From positions 7,664,026 to 7,728,025 of the forward strand of contig LR990061.1 in NCBI GenBank assembly GCA_905147135.1: a stretch of 64,000 nucleotides of DNA, given 5' to 3'. The stretch is from Blastobasis lacticolella (taxonomy: Eukaryota; Arthropoda; Insecta; Lepidoptera; Blastobasidae). This document shows, in pieces, positions 1 through 11,900 of this stretch. Every line of letters begins with the position of its first letter. Position 1 is the stretch's first letter. The notes under the pieces were generated by a model. The model saw nothing but the letters and a program-made list of their open reading frames with translations, had not been told where the DNA came from and did no database searches. The translations under genes and the position numbers were made by a program.

Positions 1-149
1 TTTTTTTAACCCTACTGACAACTAGCTACTTCACGTAAATCAAAATACGAAAATAAACTTATTTTGATTTCTTGTTCTACATAACGATTTTAATATTTAT
101 TATTTTTATTTAGTTATAATTTTTGTAATAGTAAAGATTATTAGTAAAT

Positions 150-280
150 AACCTGTGATAGAGGCGGGCAACGCATTGGCGATACTATTGGTGTTGCTAA
201 AGTCTATAGGCAGTGAAGACCACTTTCCATCAGGTGGCCCACTTGCCTGTTTGCCTACCGTATGACATAAAAAAAATCTA
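150..280 (+). repeat. SINE-like repeat C
   Basis: GGGCAACGCATTGGCGATAC, TATAGGCAGTGAAGACCACT, then CATCAGGTGGCCCACTTGCC and a poly-A. Further copies: 2690-2830, 9173-9285 (minus), 30875-30960 and 53408-53545 (minus). Confidence 0.7.
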
Positions 281-964
281 CCTATCGAGGTTTAAATCCA
301 GAATTCCCTAGAGTAAGACAATAACCACAAACAGGTCAGTGGTCTAGGTACTTTAATAAGTGTAGGGAGGGATCCGAACTTTCTTGCCTAGTTGGAAGGT
401 CCCTGGAGCATACAGTTCAGTTAGGGGTCAGACTATCTGGGCTGAACTCCCAACTTCGCATGTGGAAGTTAGACGAGGATGCATATTAATGTTATAGGTA
501 TATAGATGAATGGTTGTGTGGCCTAGTGGTTTAATATTGGCGTTAGGGTCAGGTAAGGTTGGTTTATCAGTTCCTAGCTTTTTACAAGAGAGAAATTAGC
601 ATTAGGATTTTAGAGAAGTCGTCTCTGATGGAATTCACGCTGTTCAAGGCTTCTTCATATAAAATACACATAGGTAACACCAAACAAGATTATTATGGCT
701 TAGACCTGCGTAAAGCATTCCATATTAAATAACTTTTTGGAAAATCGCGGTTTCCTAATCACTTAATCAGGGTGATTTAATAAATAGAATAAATAGGCGA
801 GGGTGGTACAAAATGATCCTTGTAGGTAAAATGATCGCTGACTGTTTAATCGATTTCTATAAGACCAAAGTTATAGTAGCGAAATTAACTTTCCTTGGGC
901 AAAAGTCAAAATTATAGGTATAAATCAATGAGAGAGCGCCATGAGTTAAAAACATTTTGGCCTT

Positions 965-1345
965 TTTAGTGGGGTGATTAATAAATATATGAGCGAGTGG
1001 AGCAAGCAAAAGAAAATGTAGGGTTTTAAAACCTGGGGGAATACAAAGAATGCGTGAACGAGCGGAGCGAGCCCGAAATTTATGTCATTTTTGGTCTTAA
1101 AAGCTGGGATGATCAATGAATGAGCGATCGGAGCGAGCTTGAAATTTGTGTAATTTTTGGTCTTAACAGCAATGGGTGATCCTCACCATAGTAATTTAAG
1201 GAAATCAATGAATGAGTGACCGCATCGAGCTAGCCGGATGGCAGGTAATGTATCAAAAACCTATGAATGAGCGAGTGATGCAAATAGTCACCCCGGCTTT
1301 TAAGACCCAAAATATCAGAGATTTCGAGCTCGCTACGCTCGCTAA
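965..1345. repeat. Minisatellite built on GAGCGAGCGGAGCGAGC
   Basis: Diverged units of about 60-90 bases combine an ATGAATGAGCGAGCGGAGCG core with a TTTTTGGTCTTAAAAGC block. The last unit (about 1290-1345) is inverted. A second array of the same unit is at 13985-14665. Confidence 0.75.
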
Positions 1346-2689
1346 TTTTTTTAATTTAAACATTCACACGTACAACAACAGTCGCGTAATCAATCCGGAT
1401 TTTAAGAGCAAATATACCAATAATACAGAGACAAGCTCGATGCGCTCTTTTTGTGTTTCTACCTACGTTTTTCATGTTCACCCCCTCTGATTTGAACGAA
1501 AATTTGTAAGATATAAAGCTCGTTCATTATTTAATACCTACAAGTTAAAAAAAATTTGACTTGTATTATGAGAGAGATTTTATTCTATTATTATTATTAC
1601 ATTTAGGGCATTTGGTCTACAACAGATCCCAGTAGGTTTTCTCAATCATGTTAGTTTTGCAAATAAAAGAGTAGGTAAGAGCTATAAATGCGGTTTTCCC
1701 TTAAGGGGATATTTTTTAGCACCCTCCTGCGTTCTATGTAGGTAGGTATCTGAGCATCGTGTGGACCTATATACCTACTTACGTAAAGCATTTTCGACGA
1801 TGACTCAAAGTTATAGGTACCAATTACCTACAGACCTACTCACTCGCAATTTTGGAACATAATAATTTATTTTTCGCCTTTCAGTCTCTTAATTTCAGTA
1901 AGTATAGCTATCGTAGTTTCTCTTTATGTTTAAAGTTTTGTGATTTGTTCTACAAACCTCACAATTGATTAAGTGAATACCAAATTAGACGCTAGAGTGG
2001 AGTGACTTTGCAATTGCAATTCACTAGGGTTAATTTAGGACCGTTCAAATTGGAAGGATTCAGGTCACGTGCTTACCAGAATGAGAGGATCCACTCTCAT
2101 GTAAGCAGGTAGCATGGTTTGGACTAGGGATGTGGCGCAAGTGATTTTATCGGACCCAGAAAGTCGGATTCGGAAGTTTTAGGTAGGTACCGTCAAAAGC
2201 ATATTGACCTACCTAAAAACAGTGTAAGATGAGCTAGTCTCTATTAGCCGCGCAAAGCAATGTTACTTCCTTTTATACTGATTGATAAGATTCTATAGTG
2301 ATCCCATGAGTTTGAGTACTAACAAGCAAGTGGGAACCACTGGCTGTTCGTAGGGACTTTGGCTCCCTGAGTGTGTTCTACCAGCGTGTGTACAGCAGGG
2401 AATGTTCTGAGGAACGTTTTGTTCTGGTGCCCTAATCAGATCTGGTGCTCCTAATACGGTATGGTATCTCCATAGGCTGCGGTGACCGCTTACTATCAGG
2501 CAGGCCGTAAACTTGTGCTATAAATAACATAGCATTATTCTACCACGGCATGATCGCACCACCCACTGCTGACTGGGTGCTCATCCACGTAGTAAACCCT
2601 ATGTTGGTGTCCACACGACGGTTCGAAAGAATGTTTGTCGCTTATACCTACTATTCGAATGTGGATTTATAATCTATATCGATTAGAGG

Positions 2690-2830
2690 CCTCTATATGG
2701 GCAACGCACCGTTGACGCCCATGGTGTTGCTGATGTGTATAATCAGCAATGACCACTTTCCATCAGGTTTGTTCCGTTTGTTTATTTGTTCACTGTATAC
2801 GTAACAAAAAACGGAAAATATCTTTTTACA
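2690..2830 (+). repeat. SINE-like repeat C
   Basis: GGGCAACGCACCGTTGACGC, AGCAATGACCACTTTCCATC and a run of A after GTATACGTAAC match the family. Confidence 0.65.
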
Positions 2831-4156
2831 CTTTTGTGCCGTAACAATCCTATGATCTGTCCAGGCTGAAGTCAGTCTTATTTGGTGAACAAACAATACC
2901 CAAAAATGCCGTATTAATCACGCTACGTAGGTACATTGTGTATAGATATCTTGAATTATACAAGATACTCATAGAATGTGAATTTCAACGAATTATCCAT
3001 CTAAATACATAATTTCCATAACCAAATAAGACAAGTCAGTCTGGACTGATTTTACCTATTTCGCTGTCGGTTATTTTGATATCGGCAGCCGTTGCTATAA
3101 ATCTTTGCTGCCAACAGTAATGGGTTCCCAATAGCCATATTTAAGGAAGCCAGCGACGACACTCCCGGAAGACACCACACGGACCAACGAAGACACAGTC
3201 CAAACTAATCGCCAACTAATTGAGTCATCACGAGTGGGTGTTAAAGTTGGTCAGGCATGAGCTAAGCAAAGGTCGAATTTGGAACTGAAGTCGAAAGCAT
3301 ACGTAGATAGTGAAGGCAAAGAGTGTATTTAGACTCTGTCTAAACGTAAGACGACTGGGTTATTATAAGATTGATTGAAATCTAATTATACAACAAGATA
3401 ATAGCTAAAAGATGGACGTGTTTATTATTTAAAACCAGGTTGCTTACTTGTTGATTTCAATAAATCTTATAATTTCCGAGCCGCCTTACTTTTTAGACCA
3501 AGTCTACCTTCATATTAAAAAGTGGAACACGTACTTATATTACTTACATAAATTAATTTAAAATTTTATTATTATTATATTATTATATACTTTATTGCAC
3601 ATGAAACAAGTTAAAAAAACAATATTTATAACGGTTGGTTTTCCTTCTTTAGAAAATAGTAGGTACCTAAAGTATATCTTTATATCATCTTAAGTAAAGC
3701 CTCAGATTCACAAATTCACGTCGATAACGGCGTCCAATTAAAAAATCTATCGGTAGTTCCGACCTTCCAGAGTCGAAGCTGAATGTAAGTAACGTCTCTA
3801 GTTGGACTTAAATTACGGTTTGCCACGCGTAAGGGAAACTATAAGAGGTAACTTACCACTGTCGGCGTAGTGTTTTTAATTTTCCTCTTTTTAACCACCG
3901 GCGCAAAAAGGCAGTGTTTGATAAGTTTGAAGTGAGTAATATCCACAGAACACAATACATGTAAGTAGTGTAATATTTGCATTGATTTATATACGTATAC
4001 GCTAGTATATAGAAGTCTTTGAATATTTGTGTTTCTCTGTGTCATCACAGCTCCCCAACGTAAGGCCGGTTTTCCCTGCGGTTTACTTCGAAGATCCGTG
4101 GCCCGTGTTGCTTTAAGCAGGTAGTATTTTTTTTCTCTATGCTTTTAAGTTTGAAA

Positions 4157-4197
4157 ACCAGTTTAATCGAGACAAGATCCGTCTCGATTAAACTGGT
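4157..4197. repeat. Perfect hairpin, 17-bp arms
   Basis: ACCAGTTTAATCGAGAC and its exact complement are separated by 7 bases. Part of the arm and flank recurs at about 30447-30470. Confidence 0.85.
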
Positions 4198-4464
4198 CCT
4201 TTGTTAATAATTTAACTCGGTTAATAAGAAAAGTAAAATAGAAAAGTAGTGCGAGTTAACAGTGACGATTCTATTCTAAAGAATAAAAGAAAAAAAGAGG
4301 AAAAGTCTATTCAAGGAACGTCTAAGTATAACAGAAAGGCACGACAATAGAATAAGATCTGTCCAACAATATGTTGCTCACATCTGCCCATGGACACCAG
4401 CCACCAGGGGGTCTAACAAGGCCACGTTGAGTGTTTCATTTATGATTCATATTAGAGTGTCACA

Positions 4465-4725
4465 AATAAGATAATATCGAAGATTTCCTGCTGCGCTGGT
4501 TTGGTCACGTATTGCGTAAGTCCCAGAGACAGTTGGGAAATAGGTGCCTGAACCGGCCTGTATCAGGAAAGAGGCTCCGCGGAAGACCCAAGAAACGATG
4601 GATTGACATCGCCAAATCGGACGCGAGAGCCAACGGCTTGCGACGTGAGGATACCGAAGATCGGGCAAAGCAGGAAAGCGGACCCTGACAGAAGCCGGGA
4701 TTGACCACTCGGATGATGATTAGTG
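4465..4725 (+). mobile_element. LINE 3' fragment, RTE-type reverse-transcriptase tail
   Basis: Broken frames carry GRPKKRWIDIAKSDARANG, then a DAEDRAKW-like and RKADP-like end and GATGATGAT, typical of RTE-type elements in insects. Confidence 0.65.
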
Positions 4726-4789
4726 TCACAAACTTATCTAATCCGGAGGCCAAAACTAGAACTAAGCGACGCCATTTTGAATTGTCATG

Positions 4790-5155
4790 TCAAACTGACG
4801 ACCAGGGATGGTATACGTACCATAATTATGGTACACGTACCATTTTCCAGGTGTTCGTACCATGTACCATCGTACTTCCATTATGGTACGCAAAAGTACC
4901 ATAATTTTACATGAACCCAGCTATATGACTTTATCTCGCCCGCTCCGTTCACGGCGCCTTATGACAACGCAAAATAGACAAGGAGAGCTTTCTTGACTTG
5001 AAGAAAGGGTTGATTTTTACGTATTTACCCCCACCCCCCAGGCACCCCCAGACAAAATAATAGAAAAGTAGCGTACCTTTTTAGCCATTTTCGTACTATT
5101 TTAGGGAGACTACTGTACCAGAATTTTTTCTAAAGTACCAGAATTTTGACAGGTC
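4790..5155. repeat. Element with repeated GTAC-rich ends, also at 20780-21115
   Basis: Both copies start with a GTTGCC/GACGACC context and several GGTACGTAC-like motifs. Both contain a poly-C stretch and end with TTTTAGYCATTTTCGTACTA followed by GTAC-containing sequence. Confidence 0.5.
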
Positions 5156-5597
5156 TATGCCATAAGACGACTGAAGAGCGACGCTGCAGTTTGTGACAAA
5201 TTAATATGAATCCTATTGTGAAACACTAGTTTGGCCTTTTTAGATCCCCGGGAGGGTTGTGAATGCATTGCCGTCCTTTGAGAAAAACAAATATGTACAG
5301 TCTGGCAAGAAAGTCGTAAAAATTTTGAGAGCGCCACTTGACAGCAGTATTGATCATAATTATTCCTTTGATTATATAGAGAGCATTATTCATCATCGAG
5401 CCTCGCTTTTGTCAGTGGAGTAATCGCCATATTATACTATATCTGATGTATTCAAAAATTCATTGTTGTAAGAGCATTAGTTCCAGTTTACGACTTTCTT
5501 GTAAGAATGAAGGAGAAAAGTGAAGGCTCGTTTCTTGAAGGCCCAAATGTCGTATCGGCTCGGGAGTACCTACCACTGCAGCAAGTTCATTCCATAG

Positions 5598-5755
5598 TAT
5601 GGTTCATCATATCAGTGCCTCAGGCATGTTTGCGGAGGCGCGCGTAGACTGTTTCTACGCCACAATGCGCAAAAAAGCAGCATCCCTGGCCAGCAGAGTG
5701 CGGGCCAGCCCCAACAGCATCCTGGCAATGATCGCAGATCGCAGAAATGCTTAAT
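5598..5755 (+). mobile_element. LINE 3' fragment (SASGMFAEARVD tail)
   Basis: The frame reads SASGMFAEARVDCFYATMRK then a short Ser/Arg-rich end and TAA. The same tail occurs at 57800-58290. Confidence 0.7.
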
Positions 5756-5879
5756 TAATTGTATTAGTTACAAATAACTGCACTAACAAATAGATTAAGA
5801 AATTACTAACACAATGAGTCTTGTCACTTGAATAAATGAATTATAAATTAATATCAGCTGAAAAAAGGTTGCGTTAAGA

Positions 5880-5955
5880 CTGCTGGGCATAGGCCTCCCC
5901 CAGAGATCTCCATAAAGGCCGGTCCTGTGAAATGGTCTGCTGTCAAAATACATCG
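5880..5955 (+). repeat. Fragment of the GGGCATAGGCCTCCCCCAGA repeat
   Basis: It is a short match to longer copies at 52055-52240 and 53160-53335. Confidence 0.6.
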
Positions 5956-6017
5956 TGCTGGGACAGAAACAAACGCTCAAAGTTACCAGTTGGATTTTAT
6001 ACGCTTATAACACCTAG

Positions 6018-6222
6018 CTAAATTCAGTAGACCAAATTCAGAAGCTAAAAGCGTAAAAGCAAGTCAAAGTGGAATGCATTGTTCATAGAATGTCCATTTT
6101 TGTGGCACGTCTATTGGAAAGCGGAGCGACGCGTAACTGGTACGAAAATGGACCTTATTTTATAACCAATACATTCCACTTTGATTTGCTCTCACACTTT
6201 TCGCTTCTAATTCAGCCAAATG
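6018..6222. mobile_element. MITE, GAATTCAGAAGC family
   Basis: Inverted ends carry AATTCAGAAGC and the AAAGTGGAATG block at the left and their complements at the right. Confidence 0.75.
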
Positions 6223-6807
6223 TTATAATTAACCAAAAAAACTGCGTTGTTTAGACATTCACCACTTACGGCACTTACTAGCCATAGCGCCGGGGGATAT
6301 GTATTTATGTACGAATTTAAAAAATACTACACAGTGTAAAATGGAACATTTTTATTTAATGTAAATAGAATATCAGCAATAGGTATAATAGATACCTGGC
6401 GAGATACATTATTGTATTTCATGATAATATTGCGTATAATATAACATTTATTTATAATACATACATGTTTATGTAGATACTCAATCTTCAATAATGAGAA
6501 TATTTTGCCTAAAATTAAGTACTTTTTGTCACATATTTTATTGGGACATTATGAACCGCTCGCCTCGTGTCGAATGGTCGTCAATTATGAGATACAGTAA
6601 AAAATTCAGTATGTTTTGAGTTACATTACATACAGAAAGAGAACATTCCAAAATTTGGAAAATCAGCGCCATTCATCAAAATATTGAAATTTTCAGGTCG
6701 AAAATCAAAATTCGGCGAGCGGTTCAAAAATAGGGCCCCTGATGGAATGTTGTAAATATCGTCCTCAACATCAACGAATCGGTTGGAGCGAGCGGCTCCC
6801 CTATAGA

Positions 6808-6872
6808 TATACAAAAATGGATCTTATTCTGTGAGCAATACATTCCACTTTGATTTGCTCTCACGCTTTTTA
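6808..6872. mobile_element. Half copy of the GAATTCAGAAGC-family MITE
   Basis: It keeps GAGCAATACATTCCACTTTG and TTTGCTCTCACGCTTTTT but lacks the terminal GCTTCTGAATT. Confidence 0.65.
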
Positions 6873-7130
6873 ATAAGCGCATGTGGCAAGTGTCCATGAC
6901 GGAGGTGACCATTATGGATGACACACGTTCTCACGTTACATAGATTTTTATTGTTCCTTCCTCAAGTATGGAACCCTCTGGACTATCGAGGGAGGGAGAC
7001 AGATACCAGTCATGTGTACCAGTGCCGGCCGGCTGGTTATGCTGGACTCGCAAGACCTAGGCGCCTACTAGTTAAGTAGGCGACCAATCGCTTTTTTTTC
7101 TTAGCCACATTATTAGCCGTATCTACATTT

Positions 7131-7324
7131 GGCTAAATTCAGAAGCAAAAAGCATGAGAGCAAACCAAAGTGGAATGTATTGCTCATGGAATAACATCCA
7201 TTTTTGTATCACGTCTCAAGAACGGAGCGACTCGTAACATAAGTGACACAAAAATGAACCTTATTCTATGAGCAATACATTCCACTTTGATTTGCTCTCA
7301 CGCTTTTTGCTTCTGAATTTAGGC
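7131..7324. mobile_element. MITE, GAATTCAGAAGC family, near-complete
   Basis: Arms of about 55 bases: AAATTCAGAAGCAAAAAGC at the left and GCTTTTTGCTTCTGAATTT at the right, with matching ATGTATTGCTCAT and ATGAGCAATACAT inner parts. Confidence 0.85.
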
Positions 7325-7501
7325 GTTTTTTAGGCAAATTTAGTAAGCGCAACACCCCGGAGATTTTCGCGATTCCAGATGGCGCTACTGAGCCGTGAGG
7401 TCTGATGTCAAAATAAAGCCTTGTCATTGGTTAGAATACATCCGTCTATTTACAGCAGTTGTTTATGTCCAATAGCACAGCAGTATTTTGACAACGGACG
7501 T

Positions 7502-7740
7502 TACTAGCGCCATCTTATCAGATGGTAGGACTCTGTCAAGCCTGAGGAGTCCGCCTGGGTGAGTACCACCGCCTTATCTATATCTGCCGCCAAGCAACAG
7601 TGCTTGCATTGTTGTGTTCCGGTTTGAAGGATTAAGTAACCAGAGCAATTACAGGCATGAGGCATTTTATCTGAGTCCTGACAGTGACAACCTGCGGTTC
7701 TGCATTTTTGTTGCCTGCAACCTAAATGCATGAATCGCTT
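7502..7740 (-). repeat. SINE-like repeat B (minus)
   Basis: It shares CCTGAGGAGTCCGCCTGGGT, the ACCACCGCCTTATCTAT segment and CTGCGGTTCTGCATTTTTGT with copies at 15962-16258 (opposite strand), 36728-36905, 51560-51838 and 53331-53405/53755-53935. Confidence 0.75.
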
Positions 7741-7989
7741 ATTTACTCAAATATCTCGCGCATCATGCTTACTTATCATACTATTTAGCAAAGTAAATTG
7801 AAGTTAAATACATATGTATTTAAAACAAGTGAAATAGTAAGTATTCAAATACCAGATATTATAACCTTTACTTTTTGTAATGAAGAAACAATTATTTGTC
7901 ACGGATATTTATTAATAACGGAACTTGTAGGGAAGTAGAGTGCCTGAATGTAAACATATACATTATATAAAACGAAGTCGCTTCCCGCC

Positions 7990-8155
7990 GTCTGTCCCTA
8001 TGTATCTATACACGCTTAGATCTTTCAAACTACGCGATTCGAAGGAAGATTTATAAGCAAGAATAAAAGGGTAGGAAGGGGTGAAGTACGTGTAGGGTAG
8101 ATGTAAGGTAGGGGCAAGATCCACGCGAACGAAGTCGCGCCGGGTTCACTAGTGA
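7990..8155 (+). repeat. Repeat with GCGAACGAAGTCGCGCCGGG and ACTAGT end
   Basis: It has ACGCTTAGATCTTTCAAACT, AAAAGGGTAGGAAGGGGTGA and an end in CACTAGT; related to 17360-17665 and 23935-24115. Confidence 0.5.
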
Positions 8156-8991
8156 GGTATAAATACTAAAATAAACTGACTGATTCCAGTAACTATATGA
8201 ACCACTCCAGTCCTCCCTTATAGCTGGAACACAAGAATGCAAACAATGTACCAGTCCAGCGGACTAATCAGATTTCACAGAATCCCGCCACCGTTGAAAA
8301 TGTACATCCTACAATAAGTTATATCACAATAAGGTTGTACATACGGGCTTTAAGAATAAAACCTAAATATTAATATTAGTACTTGTCTACTCACAAATAT
8401 ATATACAAACATGAAGCACATTCTACATCTAATTAATACTCATAAGTTATTCTTTTTGCATTAAGAAAGCGCCATCTGTCTGCAACATTAACTAACTCGC
8501 GTCTCCTTGCAGTTACGCGCTACGTGACTGTAGATGGCGCCACATATATTGTCTACAATATAAGAGTCCAGTTTCCATGATCGAATTCATTCACGGAATC
8601 ATCGCCTAAGAGATTATACGTCTATACGTAAAGAATGTTTAATACCTTACTGCCTGCTGAAAGGGCCTGTCAGATAATTTACTACAGCGCTACAAGGATC
8701 ATTTGACACGTGGCCGAAATTAGAACTAACGCAACCATCTTGTAAAGCGTCACATTTGACAGACAGCTGGAGTTGATGTTCCACACCCACGCCCTCATCC
8801 AAGTGCCAAATTATCTTTGTAGCATAGTATAGCTGTGCCATGCTATAACCTGTTTCAATATTTAGTATTAATCAAAAGAGGCGCTGTTGTCTCTAAAAGA
8901 CTAGCTATACACATAGCTAATGTTTTAGTTCCGCTTAGAATCATTGGACTTTTAAAGATGGAACACTGCTCCTATGCCTCAGTTTCCACGT

Positions 8992-11900
8992 TTATCTAAC
9001 AGTCTGTGACATGTGTAGAGGCGTCAGCATCAGTTCGAACGCTGCATCCTTCAGGTTGGCACCACGGAGGTTCGCTTCGTGGAGATCGCTTCCGGACAAG
9101 TCGCAACACTGGAAAAGGGAGACCATATTAAAGCCTTATGTACCTGCCGGTATCAGGAAAGAGGTCCTGACGGAGGTTTTTTTATGTTATACGGCAGACA
9201 AACAGACAAGAAATGGAAAGTGATCACCGCCGCCTATGGACATAAGCAACAACAGGATCAACAATGCGTTATTCGCCTCTATAAATATCTCTAATATACC
9301 TCTCAAACGATCCTAGTTATAGTCCAAAGGAGTGAACAGTGTGGCTGGTAGCTCATTTCGAATACGAATAATACGAACAAAAAACGATCTCAAAGCTCTA
9401 AGAAGCGAAGTAACATTTTTGAGTCGGATGCGGCTTACATACGACGCGAGGATGCTGAAGACCGGGAAAAGTGGAGGAATTCAGTGAACATTCAGTCGTC
9501 AGAATGTGCAGGTATCATCACGTTTTCTCTCACTATTAATGTACATACATAACTAAGAAAAGAGTCAATGGTACTCTTATATGGCCGCAGTGGGATTCGA
9601 ACCCGGTACCTCTCGCTTACGAAACGGATTCCTTAACCACTTAGCACCGACGCTTAACGTAACGCTTATTAACATTTTAATACCAACCTCAAGATCAGCG
9701 CCAGCCAACACTGCTGTGCGCAAATCGCAGTTCTGTAAATTGGCGTTCTTCAATGTCGCCACTCTCAGATTCACGCCAGCCATGTTACTGCCTTCCAGGT
9801 TTGCACCTGCAAAGAGAGGATAATAAGTATAACCAAATATGTTTATCATTTTGGCTGACTTGAGGGAATTTCACGTGTCGCGTAAGCCTCAGGGATATGT
9901 GGGAAATAGGTGCCCAACAATGACGGTATCGAGAAACAGGTCCCGAAGGGTGGTTCAGTGAGTCTGATGCGAGAGTCAACAGCTTACGGCGATGCTGCTG
10001 AAGGATGCTACGAGGATGCCGAAGACCGGGCGAAGTGGGGAAGAAAGAGTAGAAAAGCAAACCCTGGCAGAAGCCCGCATTGGCTGCTCGGATGATGATG
10101 ATCATGAGTGAAATTATACTAAGACTATCAAAGGAAGTAACTCACTTTGCGTTTCTGAGTTTGTCCGAATGAATGAATGAATCCCATAGCTTTACCTACT
10201 AATAAAAACTACTGTTTGTAATTACAGCCAGCATTTGCTGAAGTGCCCAGTGTTTCTTTCACAGTGACAATGGAGTATAATGGTGAATATAATTTATAAA
10301 TTGTTTAAAATGAGAAGATCCCTAGAGATGGAATGGATTAATTTGTTTCTCACTGTAAATTATTTTCTTCAATCTATACTGTTAGGTTGGGAGCTAAATA
10401 ACACCACGTCTATCCAGTACAACGTTTATTGGCAATCAAGTTGTGAAATAACCCGCATTTGGGTCCAATTTTATTACAAAAATATAGAGTAAGAATATAT
10501 ATAAGACCACGATAAGTCCGCAAAGCTTATTTAAAAAAAAACTGTATGGCAACTTATACCAAGATTTTTAAACGTCATAGAACATCATTCATAAAAGTCA
10601 TAGCAAACAATTTGATTTCTGTAGGATTGTTTATTTATGTGAATTATGAAAAATATTTTTAAATAATGGGCAAAACAATTCAAAAGGTAGTAAGGGAGAT
10701 AATTATCGATATTGATAATCGATTTTGCCATATCCACACTTAATAATTTTTACCACTATCAGTCAATACGGACTTATCGTGGTCCTATTCTACCTCCGCA
10801 CATCACCCTTAGCTACTAACACACTTAAATAATAAAATAATAATCTTGGCGTTAACGTCCCGGTTGTGCTCTGGAGCACGAGGGCCCGGGCTCCGCCTTG
10901 ACCATGATCCATAATTTGGCGATCAGGTAATTACAGTGGAGCGAGTGCCACCTGACCTCTGTGACCCTGTTACCAGGGGAACCTCACCAGATTGGATCAT
11001 GATTACAAATTTAGTTGCCTGAATTTGCAGGTTTCATCACGATGTTTTCCCTCACCGTAAGAGCATCGGTTAGAATTCAACTAATGTACATAACTCAGAA
11101 AAGAGTTATTGGTACTCTCGCTTGCGAGTCGGATACTCAACCGCCCGGCCACCGACGCTCCGTTAGTAACTAACACACTTAATATAAAATGTTATTACTT
11201 ATATCTAGTAGCAATTTTAGGTATAGGCACAATTAAATTTGAGTCTTATCAATAATACACATTATGTTGACTTAGTAGACAAATAACAGTTAGTTTTAGT
11301 TAAGTCAACTTACTTACTTAGTAGGTGCATACAATCATATCTTATCATTTGACCATTCATGTATAACAAACAACATCATTTAATTATTATTTAGTCTTTG
11401 TCTTCACAATATCTCCGTACTGTACGGCTAGCACAGTGGCCCTGGCACAAGTGTGTCCGCGACAAAGCTCGCGCCACGAGAGAGCGTTTGTCTCTTTCTC
11501 TCAATACTAAGACAAAAGAGATAGCAATACCTATGTCGCGCTTTTTCTCGCTTATCGCGCGAGAGAGCAACTTGTGCTAGGCCTACAGGTTGCTCATGCG
11601 AGCTGTGTCGCAGACACTTGTGATAGCCGTGCTGGTCTTAGGAACTTTCTAGGCCTTAGTCTTAGGACGGTTACTGGCGGGACACTCGGCTGACTCCTGT
11701 CGGTAATCGGTTCATTAGTACTGGGCGTCAGCGTCGGTTCTACCCCACCAGTAACCATTTAACATTATTTTCACCCGAGCCAGTGCCGTACTTATTATTT
11801 ATTCAGTCTTTTAAAAATATTACACACAATTTCAATGCACAAACAGACCTACAGTTCCATATAAAATTAAGCAAATTTTACTATAACCAGACTAGCAGAA

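Larger units (their letters stand above)
1..8991. other. Gene-free region left of KCTD9
   Basis: No exon with conserved coding and splice sites was found. It holds SINE-like copies (about 150-280, 2690-2830), a minisatellite, a 17-bp-arm hairpin, LINE tails and three MITEs. Stretches 281-930, 1500-2390 and 2900-4150 show nothing recognisable. Confidence 0.6.

Noticed and set aside
965..1345. CRISPR-like array
   Set aside because: Unit spacing is irregular, the units are diverged and the host is an insect.
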